A stretch of DNA of 6,889 nucleotides from Acidobacteriota bacterium (GCA_947505565.1 CANNLB010000140.1:1-6889); one strand, 5' to 3'. Counted from the stretch's first letter, positions 1 through 6,729 are shown. A program made the numbers and translations. The notes: generated by a model not told the origin, from the letters alone.

Positions 1-2799
1 GATAGTGGGATTGACCAGACGCACCCGGCGTTTCAGGATGCCGGGTTGGCGATGCCGGCGGGGTTTCCGAAGTGTGTGGGGAGTGACTGCACTTACACGA
101 GTAACAAGGTGATTGCGGCGCGCAGTTTTGTGGACTCTTTGGTGTATTTGTATCCAGACGATACGCGGCCGGATGATTTGAGTCCGCGGGATCGGGTAGG
201 ACACGGAACAGCCGCGGCGATGCTGGCGGCGGGGAGAGCGACGCAGGGCCCAGGGGCGACTGTGACGGGAATTGCCCCGAAGGCCTATCTGGGAAACTAC
301 AAAGTCTTTGGTTCGCCGGGAATCAACGATTTTTCTGACGATCTGGCGATTATTCGCGGGTTGGAAGCGGCGCTGGCGGATGGGATGGACATTGTGAGTA
401 TGTCCCTGGGGCAGTCTGCGGTGTGGGCACCGACCGACCGGGGGGCGATTTGTGGCAAGACGGGGCAGACGGCTTGCGACATTCAGGTAGAAGCCGTGGA
501 GAACGCGATTCGGGCAGGAATGGTTGTGGTGGCGAGCGCGGGGAACGACGGGGATACGGGTGGAAAGATTCCGACGCTGAATTCGATTTCTTCGCCGGGA
601 TCAGCGCCTTCGGCGATTACGGTGGGGGCGACGACGAATAGCCGAGTTTTGGTGCAGACGTTACGGGTGGAGGGCGGGCCGGCGACGTTGCAGCAGATCA
701 ATGGGCGGTTGGGGACGGGGAGTACGGTGCTGGCGGTGAATCCTTCATCGATGGTGGACGTGGCGGGTTTGGATGGAAGCGGGAAGGCTTGTGAACCGTT
801 GGGGACGGGTGCATTGGCGGGCTCGATCGGGCTGGTATTGCGGGGGGATTGTTCGTTTTTGACGAAGTTGACGAACGCGCAGCGGGCGGGAGCGGTGGGG
901 GCGGTGGTTTATCAGGCGAGCGGTAACGGGGTGTTTGTGGCCACGGGCTTGGAGGGGACGGCGATTCCGCTGATGTTGATTGGGAATCGGGATGGGTTGG
1001 CGTTGCGGCAGTATCTGGCGTTGACGCCACGGGCGCGAGTCGGCTTTGATACGGCGCTGCGGCCGGTGGATGCGACGGCGGATGACATGGCGATTTTCAG
1101 CTCGCAGGGGCCGTCGATTGGGGATGCGTTGATTAAGCCGGAGTTGGTGGCGGTGGGGACGGACGTGTATGTGGCGACGCAGAATTATGACCCGAATGGA
1201 GACATGTTTGATTCGTCGCGGTATCGGAGCGTGGAAGGGACGAGCTTTTCGGCACCGATGGTGGCGGGGGCGGTGGCGATGGTGAAGCAGCGGAACCCGG
1301 GGTTGGCTCCGGCGTGGCTGAAGTCGGCGGTGGTGAATACGGCGGATCCGCGGATTACGGATTTTGACTATCAAAACCGAGCGATTGATGCGCGGGCGAA
1401 CGCGATGGGGGCGGGTAAGTTGGACGCGGGGAATGCGTTGAAGGCGACGGTATTGGCGTCGCCGGCGACTTTATCGTTTGGCGAGTTGTTGACGGCGACA
1501 ACGTTGCCGGTGACGCGGACTTTGCGGCTTCGGAACGCGGGGTCTGGGTCGGCGAACGTGCGGCTGAGTGTGGCGCAGCGGGATACCGATGCGAATGCGC
1601 GGGTGACGTTGAATCCGAGTTCGGTGACGCTGGGGGCGAATCAGGAGACGACGATCACGGTGCGATTGGAAGGCACTAAGCCGAGGGCGGGGGTCTATGA
1701 GGGGATTATTCGGGTGGAAGGCGGGGGGACGCCGTTGCGGGTTCCGTACCTGTATGTCCAGGGCGACAACGTGGCATTCAATGCGTTTGCGATGGGAGGG
1801 GATGGGTTTACGCGGGGACCGGGTCGGGGTTTGATTTTGCTGGCGAAGTTTGTGGACCAATACGGTGCGCCGGTATCGAACTTACGGGTTCGTTTTCGCC
1901 CGGACATGGGAGGGGGCGGGATTACGCAGGCGTCTCAATCGACCGATGAGCTGGGGATTGCGGAGGCGCGGGTGACGGTGGGGGCGGCGTTAGGGCAGCA
2001 GGTATTTTCGGTGGAGCCATTGAGCGGGGGGGATCCGCGGGTAGAGTTTGTGGGGACGGTGGTACAGGAGCCGGCGCTGCGGAGTGACGGCATCGTGAAC
2101 GCGGCGAGCGGGCAGTTGGGTAGGGGCTTAGCGCCGGGATCGTATATCTCTCTTTTCGGGGCTTCGTTTACGGCAGAGACGCGGGTGTTTGGAACGAGCT
2201 ATTTGCCCATTTCGCTCGCGAATGTGAGTGTTGGTTTTGATGTTCCGGGGCAGACGCGGCAGAGCTATCCGGGCGTGGTTTCGTTTGTGAGCCCGGGGCA
2301 GTTGAATGTGCAGGTTCCGTGGGAGTTGGCGGGGTTGTCGCAGGTACAATTGAAGGTGAGTAATGGGGAGTATTCGAGTTCGCGGTTGACGGTGGCTTTG
2401 AACGACGTTTCGCCGGCGTTTTTTGAGTATTCGGATGCGACGAGCGGTCGGCAGTTGATTGCGGCGCTCGACCAGAACTTCGGGTTAGTGACCGGCGCTA
2501 CGGCGGTGCCGCGGGGCGAGGTGGTGCAGTTGTACGCCAATGGGTTGGGGCCGGTGGAGAACCAGCCGCGGACGGGGGAGGCTGCGTCTTCGACGGTGCT
2601 GGCGCCGTGTAAGATTGCGGCGCAGTTGACAATTGGGGGGCAGAACGCGACGGTGCTTTTTGCGGGTTTGGCCCCGGGCTTTGTAGGGCTGTATCAGGTG
2701 AACGCGAGGGTGCCGATGGAGGCGCCGGTCGGGATTCAGCCCGTTGTGATTACGCTGAATGGAGTGGCGTCGAAGGTGGCTTCGTTGCCGGTAAGGTAG
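1..2799 (+). CDS. Secreted subtilisin-like serine protease (S8) with PA domain and C-terminal TIGR03437 domain, 5'-truncated
   Basis: The reading frame is open from base 1, so the start, and presumably a signal peptide and propeptide as in the next gene, lie outside the window; 932 residues are visible. Fragment numbering from base 1: catalytic Asp1 in DSGID, His68 in GHGTAAAM, oxyanion Asn182 in SAGND, nucleophile Ser415 in GTSFSAPM, so the enzyme looks catalytically intact. A PA domain is inserted between Asn and Ser (about 245-345), with cysteines 264 and 284 in ACEPL and RGDCSF. After the protease (ends about 480) come an Ig/Fn3-like domain (about 486-587), a second beta domain with DQYGAPVSNLRV (about 588-690) and a TIGR03437-type domain (about 697-932). 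The role inferred from these families is extracellular endoproteolysis; PA domains usually shape substrate access. The substrate is unknown. TIGR03437 has no firm function; cell-surface association is my guess. The gene is followed 7 nt later by a paralogue, probably in the same operon. Confidence 0.93.
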   Translation, partial: DSGIDQTHPAFQDAGLAMPAGFPKCVGSDCTYTSNKVIAARSFVDSLVYLYPDDTRPDDLSPRDRVGHGTAAAMLAAGRATQGPGATVTGIAPKAYLGNYKVFGSPGINDFSDDLAIIRGLEAALADGMDIVSMSLGQSAVWAPTDRGAICGKTGQTACDIQVEAVENAIRAGMVVVASAGNDGDTGGKIPTLNSISSPGSAPSAITVGATTNSRVLVQTLRVEGGPATLQQINGRLGTGSTVLAVNPSSMVDVAGLDGSGKACEPLGTGALAGSIGLVLRGDCSFLTKLTNAQRAGAVGAVVYQASGNGVFVATGLEGTAIPLMLIGNRDGLALRQYLALTPRARVGFDTALRPVDATADDMAIFSSQGPSIGDALIKPELVAVGTDVYVATQNYDPNGDMFDSSRYRSVEGTSFSAPMVAGAVAMVKQRNPGLAPAWLKSAVVNTADPRITDFDYQNRAIDARANAMGAGKLDAGNALKATVLASPATLSFGELLTATTLPVTRTLRLRNAGSGSANVRLSVAQRDTDANARVTLNPSSVTLGANQETTITVRLEGTKPRAGVYEGIIRVEGGGTPLRVPYLYVQGDNVAFNAFAMGGDGFTRGPGRGLILLAKFVDQYGAPVSNLRVRFRPDMGGGGITQASQSTDELGIAEARVTVGAALGQQVFSVEPLSGGDPRVEFVGTVVQEPALRSDGIVNAASGQLGRGLAPGSYISLFGASFTAETRVFGTSYLPISLANVSVGFDVPGQTRQSYPGVVSFVSPGQLNVQVPWELAGLSQVQLKVSNGEYSSSRLTVALNDVSPAFFEYSDATSGRQLIAALDQNFGLVTGATAVPRGEVVQLYANGLGPVENQPRTGEAASSTVLAPCKIAAQLTIGGQNATVLFAGLAPGFVGLYQVNARVPMEAPVGIQPVVITLNGVASKVASLPVR

Positions 2800-2802
2800 G
2801 AG
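2798..2802 (+). promoter_or_regulatory. Ribosome binding site for the second subtilase
   Basis: AGGAG overlaps the TAG stop of the upstream protease gene. It lies 4 nt from the ATG at 2807 and 10 nt from an in-frame ATG at 2813, so either Met could be the true start. The overlap with the stop codon suggests translational coupling of the two protease genes. Confidence 0.6.
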
Positions 2803-2806
2803 AGCA

Positions 2807-5122
2807 ATGACGATGGTGCGGTTGTGCGCATTTTTATTGGGTTCGGTGACGCTGTTGGGTCAGGTGGTTCCCGGCCTTTACATTGTCGAGTTGACGGAGG
2901 GGGCGCGGCCGACGCGGGCGTTGCGGCGGGCAGCGCAGGACGGTTTGGAGCGACGGATGGGCACGCGGCATCGGGTGCGGGGCAGGGTGGAAACGGTGGG
3001 CAACGCGATGGTGGTGGAGTCGCCGGACCGTGCGGCCCTCGAGGCGATGGCGGGGGTGCGGCGGGTGACGCCGGTGGTGCAGGCGCATACGAACTTAGAC
3101 CGGGCGCTGAAAAGCCATCGGATTTCGCAGACGTGGGAGTTGCTCGCGGACCCGGGGCGGGGGGGAGAGGGGATGAAGATTGGGATTATCGATACGGGGG
3201 TGGATCCGAATCATCCGGGTTTTCAGGAGAGGGAGTTGAAGGCTCCGGAGGGTTTTCCGCGGGTATCGAGTGAGTCGTTTCGAGCGGCAACGAATGGGAA
3301 AGTGATTGTGCAGCGGAGTTACGACGGGTTGAACGGGACGCCGGAATCGATTGTCGACGGGGCGGGGCATGGGACGGCGGTGGCGATGGTCGCGGCAGGT
3401 GGGCGGGTCATGACCCCTTATGGGACGTTGGTGGGGGCGGCGCCGAGTGCGTGGATTGGGGCGTATCGGGTCTTTGGCGGGGCGACGGGTCAGACGGCGA
3501 ATTCGGGGTCGTTTTTGCGGGCGTTGGATGACGCGGTGGCGGACGGGATGGATGTAGTGAATATTAGTTTGGGTTTTTCGCCGCCCTATCGGGAGGAGAT
3601 GGACCCTATTTCGGATGCGGTGAAGCAGGCGGTGGCGATGGGTGTGATGGTGGTGAAGGCGGCGGGGAATGAGGGCCCGAAAATTGCTTCAGTGGATTCG
3701 CCGGCGGTGGCGGGTTTTGGGATTTCGGTGGGTTCGATTCTTAATGAGCGATTGCTGGGGCAGGGAGTTCGGTTGGAGGGATTGGGGGATGTGTTTGCGG
3801 TGGCTTCGACGGGGCCTCTACCCCTCGAGCCGGTGCAGGGAAAGCTGGTAGATGTGAGTGGGGTTGATCCGACTGGGCTGGCTTGTAGTCCGCTGGCGGG
3901 GGATAAGCTGCGGGGGGCGGTGGCGCTGATTCTGCGGGGGGCCTGTAATTTCAGCGTGAAGTTGAACAATGCGGCGGCGGCGGGGGCGATTGGGGCAGTG
4001 GTATACACCCATGCTTTGGATCCGAATCCGTTTACGATGTCGGTGGAGGGGGCGTTGTTGCCAGCGTTGATGGTGGGCTTTGAGTCGGGAAGGTTTCTGA
4101 AGCAGGCGGTGGCCGAGGTGCCGGAGTCGATGGTAACGATGACTTTTACGGAGACTGTGTCGTTTGAGTTGGGATCGCAGCCGCTTTCGTCGTTTTCCTC
4201 GCGGGGCCCGACGGTCGACGGCAGGATTTCGCCGGACCTGGTGGCGGTCGGACAGTTTATAGTTACGGCGACGGGGACGACGGAGCCGCGGGGAAGTGTT
4301 TATAACGTGAGTGGCTATGGAGTGGAGCAGGGGACTAGCTTTTCGGCGCCGTTGGTAACCGGGGCCTACGCGGTTTTGAAGCAGGCGCGTCCGGGGCTGA
4401 CGTTGTTGCAGTATCGGTCGTTGCTCATTAACGGTGCAGCGGCTTTTGGGGTGGCGCGTTCTCCGCAGGCGGTTGGAGCGGGTAAGCTGGACCTGTTGAA
4501 CGCGGCGTCAGAACCGCTCGTGTTCCAGCCGGCGGTGTTGAATTTGGGAGCGGGGGGGGCGGCGGGGCCGGGTTCGCGCACGGTTACGGTGACGCATGTT
4601 GGTGGTGAGGCTGGACGATACGCGGTGTCGGTCGAGGCGGGCAGGGGTTCCGTGCCGACGGCGGAGCCCGCGGAGTTTGAATTGGCGGAGGGTGGGACGA
4701 CAACGTTTCGTTTGAACTGGGCGGCGGGAGAGTTTGTGGCAGGGGAACATAGCGGGTATGTGCTGGTGGGCGCGAGGGAGGGTCAGCGCAAGGCCCGGAT
4801 ACCGTATTGGTTTGGTGTCCCATCCCGGCAGGCGGAGAACATAACGTTTTTGCCTTACCCAGACGACGCGGCCGACGTGGGATCGACCGTGGAGATGTGG
4901 CTACTTACGACGGATAGCGCGGGGTTGGCGGCAACGGCGCAGGAGGTGGTGGTGACGGTGGAGGAGGGTGAGGGAAGCGTTGTGAACGTTCGGAGGCGGG
5001 AGGTAATGGCTCCGGGATTGGTGCAGGTACAAGTAAAGATGGGTCTGCGGCGGGGAATTGAAAACGTATTTTTGGTGAAGTGTGGGGAGGCGCAGACGAA
5101 GATATACATCGTTGGCCAGTGA
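2807..5122 (+). CDS. Secreted subtilisin-like serine protease (S8) with I9-like propeptide and PA domain
   Basis: A complete 771-residue preproprotease. Residues 1-19 form a short hydrophobic signal peptide with one basic residue (R5), a plausible export signal though without a clean AXA site. Residues about 23-105 resemble an inhibitor I9 propeptide (YIVEL start, beta-alpha-beta pattern), which in this family folds the protease and is then removed. The catalytic domain has Asp129 in IIDTGVD, His188 in GHGTAVAM, Asn288 in AAGNEGP and Ser511 in GTSFSAPL. A PA domain with cysteines 360 and 380 (ACSPL, RGACNF) sits between Asn and Ser. An Ig/Fn3-like domain (about 570-672) and a final beta domain (about 673-771) follow. 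The protein ends there, without the TIGR03437 domain of its upstream paralogue, suggesting it is released or retained differently. The two Cys-to-Cys spacings (20 residues) and Cys-to-Ser spacings (131 residues) match the upstream gene exactly, supporting duplication. The substrate is unknown; extracellular protein degradation is inferred. Confidence 0.95.
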   Translation: MTMVRLCAFLLGSVTLLGQVVPGLYIVELTEGARPTRALRRAAQDGLERRMGTRHRVRGRVETVGNAMVVESPDRAALEAMAGVRRVTPVVQAHTNLDRALKSHRISQTWELLADPGRGGEGMKIGIIDTGVDPNHPGFQERELKAPEGFPRVSSESFRAATNGKVIVQRSYDGLNGTPESIVDGAGHGTAVAMVAAGGRVMTPYGTLVGAAPSAWIGAYRVFGGATGQTANSGSFLRALDDAVADGMDVVNISLGFSPPYREEMDPISDAVKQAVAMGVMVVKAAGNEGPKIASVDSPAVAGFGISVGSILNERLLGQGVRLEGLGDVFAVASTGPLPLEPVQGKLVDVSGVDPTGLACSPLAGDKLRGAVALILRGACNFSVKLNNAAAAGAIGAVVYTHALDPNPFTMSVEGALLPALMVGFESGRFLKQAVAEVPESMVTMTFTETVSFELGSQPLSSFSSRGPTVDGRISPDLVAVGQFIVTATGTTEPRGSVYNVSGYGVEQGTSFSAPLVTGAYAVLKQARPGLTLLQYRSLLINGAAAFGVARSPQAVGAGKLDLLNAASEPLVFQPAVLNLGAGGAAGPGSRTVTVTHVGGEAGRYAVSVEAGRGSVPTAEPAEFELAEGGTTTFRLNWAAGEFVAGEHSGYVLVGAREGQRKARIPYWFGVPSRQAENITFLPYPDDAADVGSTVEMWLLTTDSAGLAATAQEVVVTVEEGEGSVVNVRRREVMAPGLVQVQVKMGLRRGIENVFLVKCGEAQTKIYIVGQ

Positions 5123-5137
5123 GGATCGTCGGCTAGG

Positions 5138-5143
5138 TATACT
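5138..5143 (+). promoter_or_regulatory. Putative -10 promoter element for greA
   Basis: TATACT matches the sigma-70 consensus TATAAT at five of six positions and lies in the gap after the protease stop. The nearest -35-like hexamer, TTGGCC at 5112-5117, matches four of six but is 20 nt away, longer than the usual 16-18. Initiation about 7 nt downstream would leave a leader of roughly 26 nt to the ATG at 5177 but only about 11 nt to the ATG at 5162. No hairpin terminator is visible in the gap, so read-through from the protease genes is also possible. Confidence 0.45.
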
Positions 5144-5163
5144 GATTAAGATCGGTCGTGAAT

Positions 5164-5168
5164 GGAAG
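5164..5168 (+). promoter_or_regulatory. Ribosome binding site deciding the greA start
   Basis: GGAAG lies 8 nt upstream of the ATG at 5177, while the upstream in-frame ATG at 5162 has no purine-rich Shine-Dalgarno sequence before it. This favours the shorter greA product, which also has the length of Escherichia coli GreA. Confidence 0.45.
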
Positions 5169-5176
5169 TTGGTTCA

Positions 5177-5653
5177 ATGGAAGCACTGAAGAAAAAATTG
5201 CAAGATGAGATTACGGCGCTGGAATATGAGTTCCGTAATGAGTTGCCGCGGGAGATCCTGCGGGCGCGGGAGTTGGGGGACCTAAGCGAGAACGCGGAGT
5301 ACCACGCGGCGAAAGAGCGGCAGGGAATGGTGAATGCCCGGCTTGGCCAGTTGCAGCAGAGGTTGGCAGAGCTTTCAATGATCGATTTGACGAAGGTACC
5401 GCGGGATCGAATCGGATTTGGTTCGACGGTGTTGGTTTATGACATTGTGAAATCGGTGGAGATTGAGTACAAGATGGTGACGAGCGAAGAATCCGACGCT
5501 AAAAAGGGGATGGTTTCGACGAGTTCTCCGATTGGGCGCGGGTTGTTGAACCGGCGGGTGGGAGATGAGTTGAAGATTACGGTGCCGGGCGGAGCGCTGG
5601 AGTATGAAGTGGTTCGAATTGTAACGCTCCACGGGGATAAGCTGGAGGCCTAG
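5177..5653 (+). CDS. greA: Transcription elongation factor GreA
   Basis: GreA enters the secondary channel of RNA polymerase and stimulates cleavage of the 3' end of backtracked RNA, rescuing stalled complexes in the cytoplasm. From the ATG at 5177 the protein is 158 residues, the same as E. coli GreA. The N-terminal half (about 1-75) is the antiparallel coiled coil. Its tip carries GDLSENAEYHAAKE (34-47), including the acidic residues D35 and E38 that correspond to the cleavage-promoting D41 and E44 of E. coli. The C-terminal FKBP-like domain (about 79-158) has the family signature SPIGRGLL (117-124) followed by VPGG. An upstream in-frame ATG at 5162 would add five residues, but it has no ribosome binding site and would leave a very short leader. 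The next gene starts 6 nt after the stop, so the two are probably co-transcribed. The assignment is firm; only the exact start is uncertain. Confidence 0.96.
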   Translation: MEALKKKLQDEITALEYEFRNELPREILRARELGDLSENAEYHAAKERQGMVNARLGQLQQRLAELSMIDLTKVPRDRIGFGSTVLVYDIVKSVEIEYKMVTSEESDAKKGMVSTSSPIGRGLLNRRVGDELKITVPGGALEYEVVRIVTLHGDKLEA

Positions 5654-5659
5654 GGGCAA

Positions 5660-6298
5660 ATGACGATTACCCGCGCCGTCGGCGACGCTTGCAATCAGGT
5701 GATTCTACTGATTGTGCGAGGTTTAGCGCTTTCGAAGATTCATCCGAACATGCTGACGTTTATCGGCCTGCTGATTAACGTCTACGCGGCGGTGCTGTTG
5801 GGTCGGGGCGAATTCTTTGCCGGCGGGTTGGTTGTGTTAGGGGCAGGGTTGTTCGACATGGTTGATGGCCGGGTGGCCCGGCATACGAATCAGGTGACGA
5901 TGTTTGGGGGTTTTTTTGATTCGGTGCTCGATCGATACTCAGACTTAGGGTTGCTGATGGGCTTGCTTGTGCATTACGCATCAATTGACCGTTTTTTTTA
6001 TGTCGTTCTGACGGCGGTGGTGATGACCGGATCGGTGATGGTGAGCTACACGCGAGCGCGGGCGGAGAACACGATTCCGCAGTGCAAGGTAGGCTTTGCG
6101 GAGCGGCCGGAGCGGGTGGTGTTATTGATCATCGGCGCGCTATTTGACCGGATGGCACCGGTGTTGTGGGTGATTGCGGTGCTGGCGAACCTGACCGTAC
6201 ATCATCGCATGATTTACGCCTTTCAAGAAGCTAAGCGGCTGGAAGATGCGCAGTTGCGTCCGGTTGGTAAGGGCAAGAACGGAGCCGCGGTCGGTTAG
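5660..6298 (+). CDS. CDP-alcohol phosphatidyltransferase, similar to phosphatidylinositol-phosphate synthases
   Basis: An integral membrane enzyme of 212 residues that should transfer a phosphatidyl group from CDP-diacylglycerol to an alcohol or phosphorylated alcohol, releasing CMP. The CDP-alcohol transferase signature D-x2-DG-x2-AR-x8-G-x3-D-x3-D is complete: D66, D69, G70, A73, R74, G83, D87 and D91; these aspartates bind the catalytic metals and CDP in the family. About six hydrophobic segments can be seen (roughly 31-48, 53-68, 93-107, 111-130, 152-167 and 166-183). Two further motifs, VSYTRARAE (128-136) and GFAERPER (145-152), strongly recall bacterial and archaeal inositol-phosphate-accepting enzymes (compare SYIKARAE and ERPER in mycobacterial PIP synthase), where basic residues bind the acceptor phosphate. 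I therefore infer inositol 1-phosphate as the likely acceptor; glycerol phosphate (PgsA role) is the main alternative. Start: ATG 6 nt after greA, preceded by a weak AGGGG. The C-terminus is basic and cytoplasmic. Confidence 0.9.
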   Translation: MTITRAVGDACNQVILLIVRGLALSKIHPNMLTFIGLLINVYAAVLLGRGEFFAGGLVVLGAGLFDMVDGRVARHTNQVTMFGGFFDSVLDRYSDLGLLMGLLVHYASIDRFFYVVLTAVVMTGSVMVSYTRARAENTIPQCKVGFAERPERVVLLIIGALFDRMAPVLWVIAVLANLTVHHRMIYAFQEAKRLEDAQLRPVGKGKNGAAVG

Positions 6299-6672
6299 TC
6301 TTCGAGGATGACGACAGCCATGGCCATGGTGGCTGTATGGGTAAGGGAGACGTGTACAAAGCGAGCTCCCAGGCCTTGTGCGTGCACGGCGGCCTGCCCG
6401 GAGAGGCGCAGGGTGGGTCGGCCGGAGGGGAGGTTCAAGACCTCGACATCGTGCCAGGAGACGCCCCGAGTAAGTCCGGTGCCGATGGCTTTCATGAGTG
6501 CTTCTTTGGCGGCGAAGCGTGCGGCGAGGCGTTCGAAACGGTTGGCTTTGGCGAGGGAGTAAGCGATTTCGTGGGGAGTGAAGACGCGTTGGAGGAAGCG
6601 ATCGCCGAAACGAGCGTGGGCGTCGCGGATGCGGGGTACTTCGGCGAGGTCGGTGCCGATAGAAAGGATCAC
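6295..6672 (-). CDS. acpS: Holo-[acyl-carrier-protein] synthase AcpS
   Basis: AcpS transfers the 4'-phosphopantetheine arm of coenzyme A to the conserved serine of apo-ACP, activating it for fatty acid synthesis in the cytoplasm; family members are Mg-dependent homotrimers. The 125-residue length is typical. The N-terminal motif MILSIGTDLAEV carries metal ligand D8, and ARFAAKEALMKA (51-62) carries E57 and the conserved lysines. FTPHE (31-35) and the C-terminal HVSLTHT (107-113) are also family signatures. The start is GTG (reverse complement of CAC at 6670-6672); upstream in this frame there is no better start, and the N-terminus fits the family exactly. The ribosome binding site is poor (AAAGG ending 1 nt before GTG), which with GTG suggests low translation. 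The 3' end overlaps the convergent phosphatidyltransferase gene by 4 nt, with interleaved TAA and TAG stops. Both enzymes feed membrane lipid synthesis, but they are on opposite strands. Confidence 0.96.
   Translation of the reverse strand: MILSIGTDLAEVPRIRDAHARFGDRFLQRVFTPHEIAYSLAKANRFERLAARFAAKEALMKAIGTGLTRGVSWHDVEVLNLPSGRPTLRLSGQAAVHAQGLGARFVHVSLTHTATMAMAVVILED
6314..6336. terminator. Stem-loop just beyond the phosphatidyltransferase stop, possible bidirectional pause or terminator
   Basis: ACAGCCA (6314-6320) and TGGCTGT (6330-6336) are perfect inverted arms around a 9-nt loop, and the core CCATGGCCATGG (6318-6329) is itself a perfect palindrome. It starts 16 nt after the stop codon at 6298 and lies inside the 3' codons of acpS. 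No T-tract follows on either strand, so a classical intrinsic terminator is not supported. The repeat may be a by-product of the Ala-Met-Ala-Met codons. Confidence 0.22.
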
Positions 6673-6691
6673 GCCTTTATTGTGCCGTAAG

Positions 6692-6697
6692 TAGAAT
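6692..6697 (+). promoter_or_regulatory. Weak candidate -10 element for the ABC ATPase gene
   Basis: TAGAAT in the 57-nt divergent gap matches TATAAT at five of six positions and lies 32 nt before the ATG, almost the same distance as the greA -10 to its ATG. No -35 match is seen at normal spacing, and the hexamer could be chance. I see no convincing promoter for acpS in the opposite direction. Confidence 0.2.
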
Positions 6698-6720
6698 GGG
6701 AAGGGCTGGATATCTGCACT

Positions 6721-6725
6721 GGAGG
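6721..6725 (+). promoter_or_regulatory. Ribosome binding site of the ABC ATPase gene
   Basis: GGAGG, a near-perfect Shine-Dalgarno core, ends 4 nt before the ATG at 6730. It is the strongest ribosome binding site in the window and fixes this start. Confidence 0.65.
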
Positions 6726-6729
6726 GAAG

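Noticed and set aside
745..1374. Long antisense open frame (209 codons) opposite the first protease, and other antisense frames over both proteases
   Set aside because: The translation is dominated by Arg, Pro and His, as expected for the reverse complement of G-rich codons. There is no domain, no ribosome binding site, and the sense strand has clear catalytic motifs.
1..2799. First protease as a pseudogene with a missing N-terminus
   Set aside because: The frame is open through base 1 and starts exactly at the catalytic Asp motif, so the missing part is explained by the window edge.
2824..3273. Sense-strand 149-codon frame inside the second protease
   Set aside because: Gly/Ala/Asp-rich out-of-frame translation of GC-rich codons; the other frame encodes a signal peptide, propeptide and catalytic Asp motif.
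5123..5176. Possible intrinsic terminator after the second protease
   Set aside because: GATCG occurs as direct, not inverted, copies and there is no GC-rich hairpin followed by a T-run.
6308..6690. Two + strand open frames opposite acpS
   Set aside because: The - strand frame encodes a full AcpS with all signature motifs; the + frames have no recognisable motif and are shadows.
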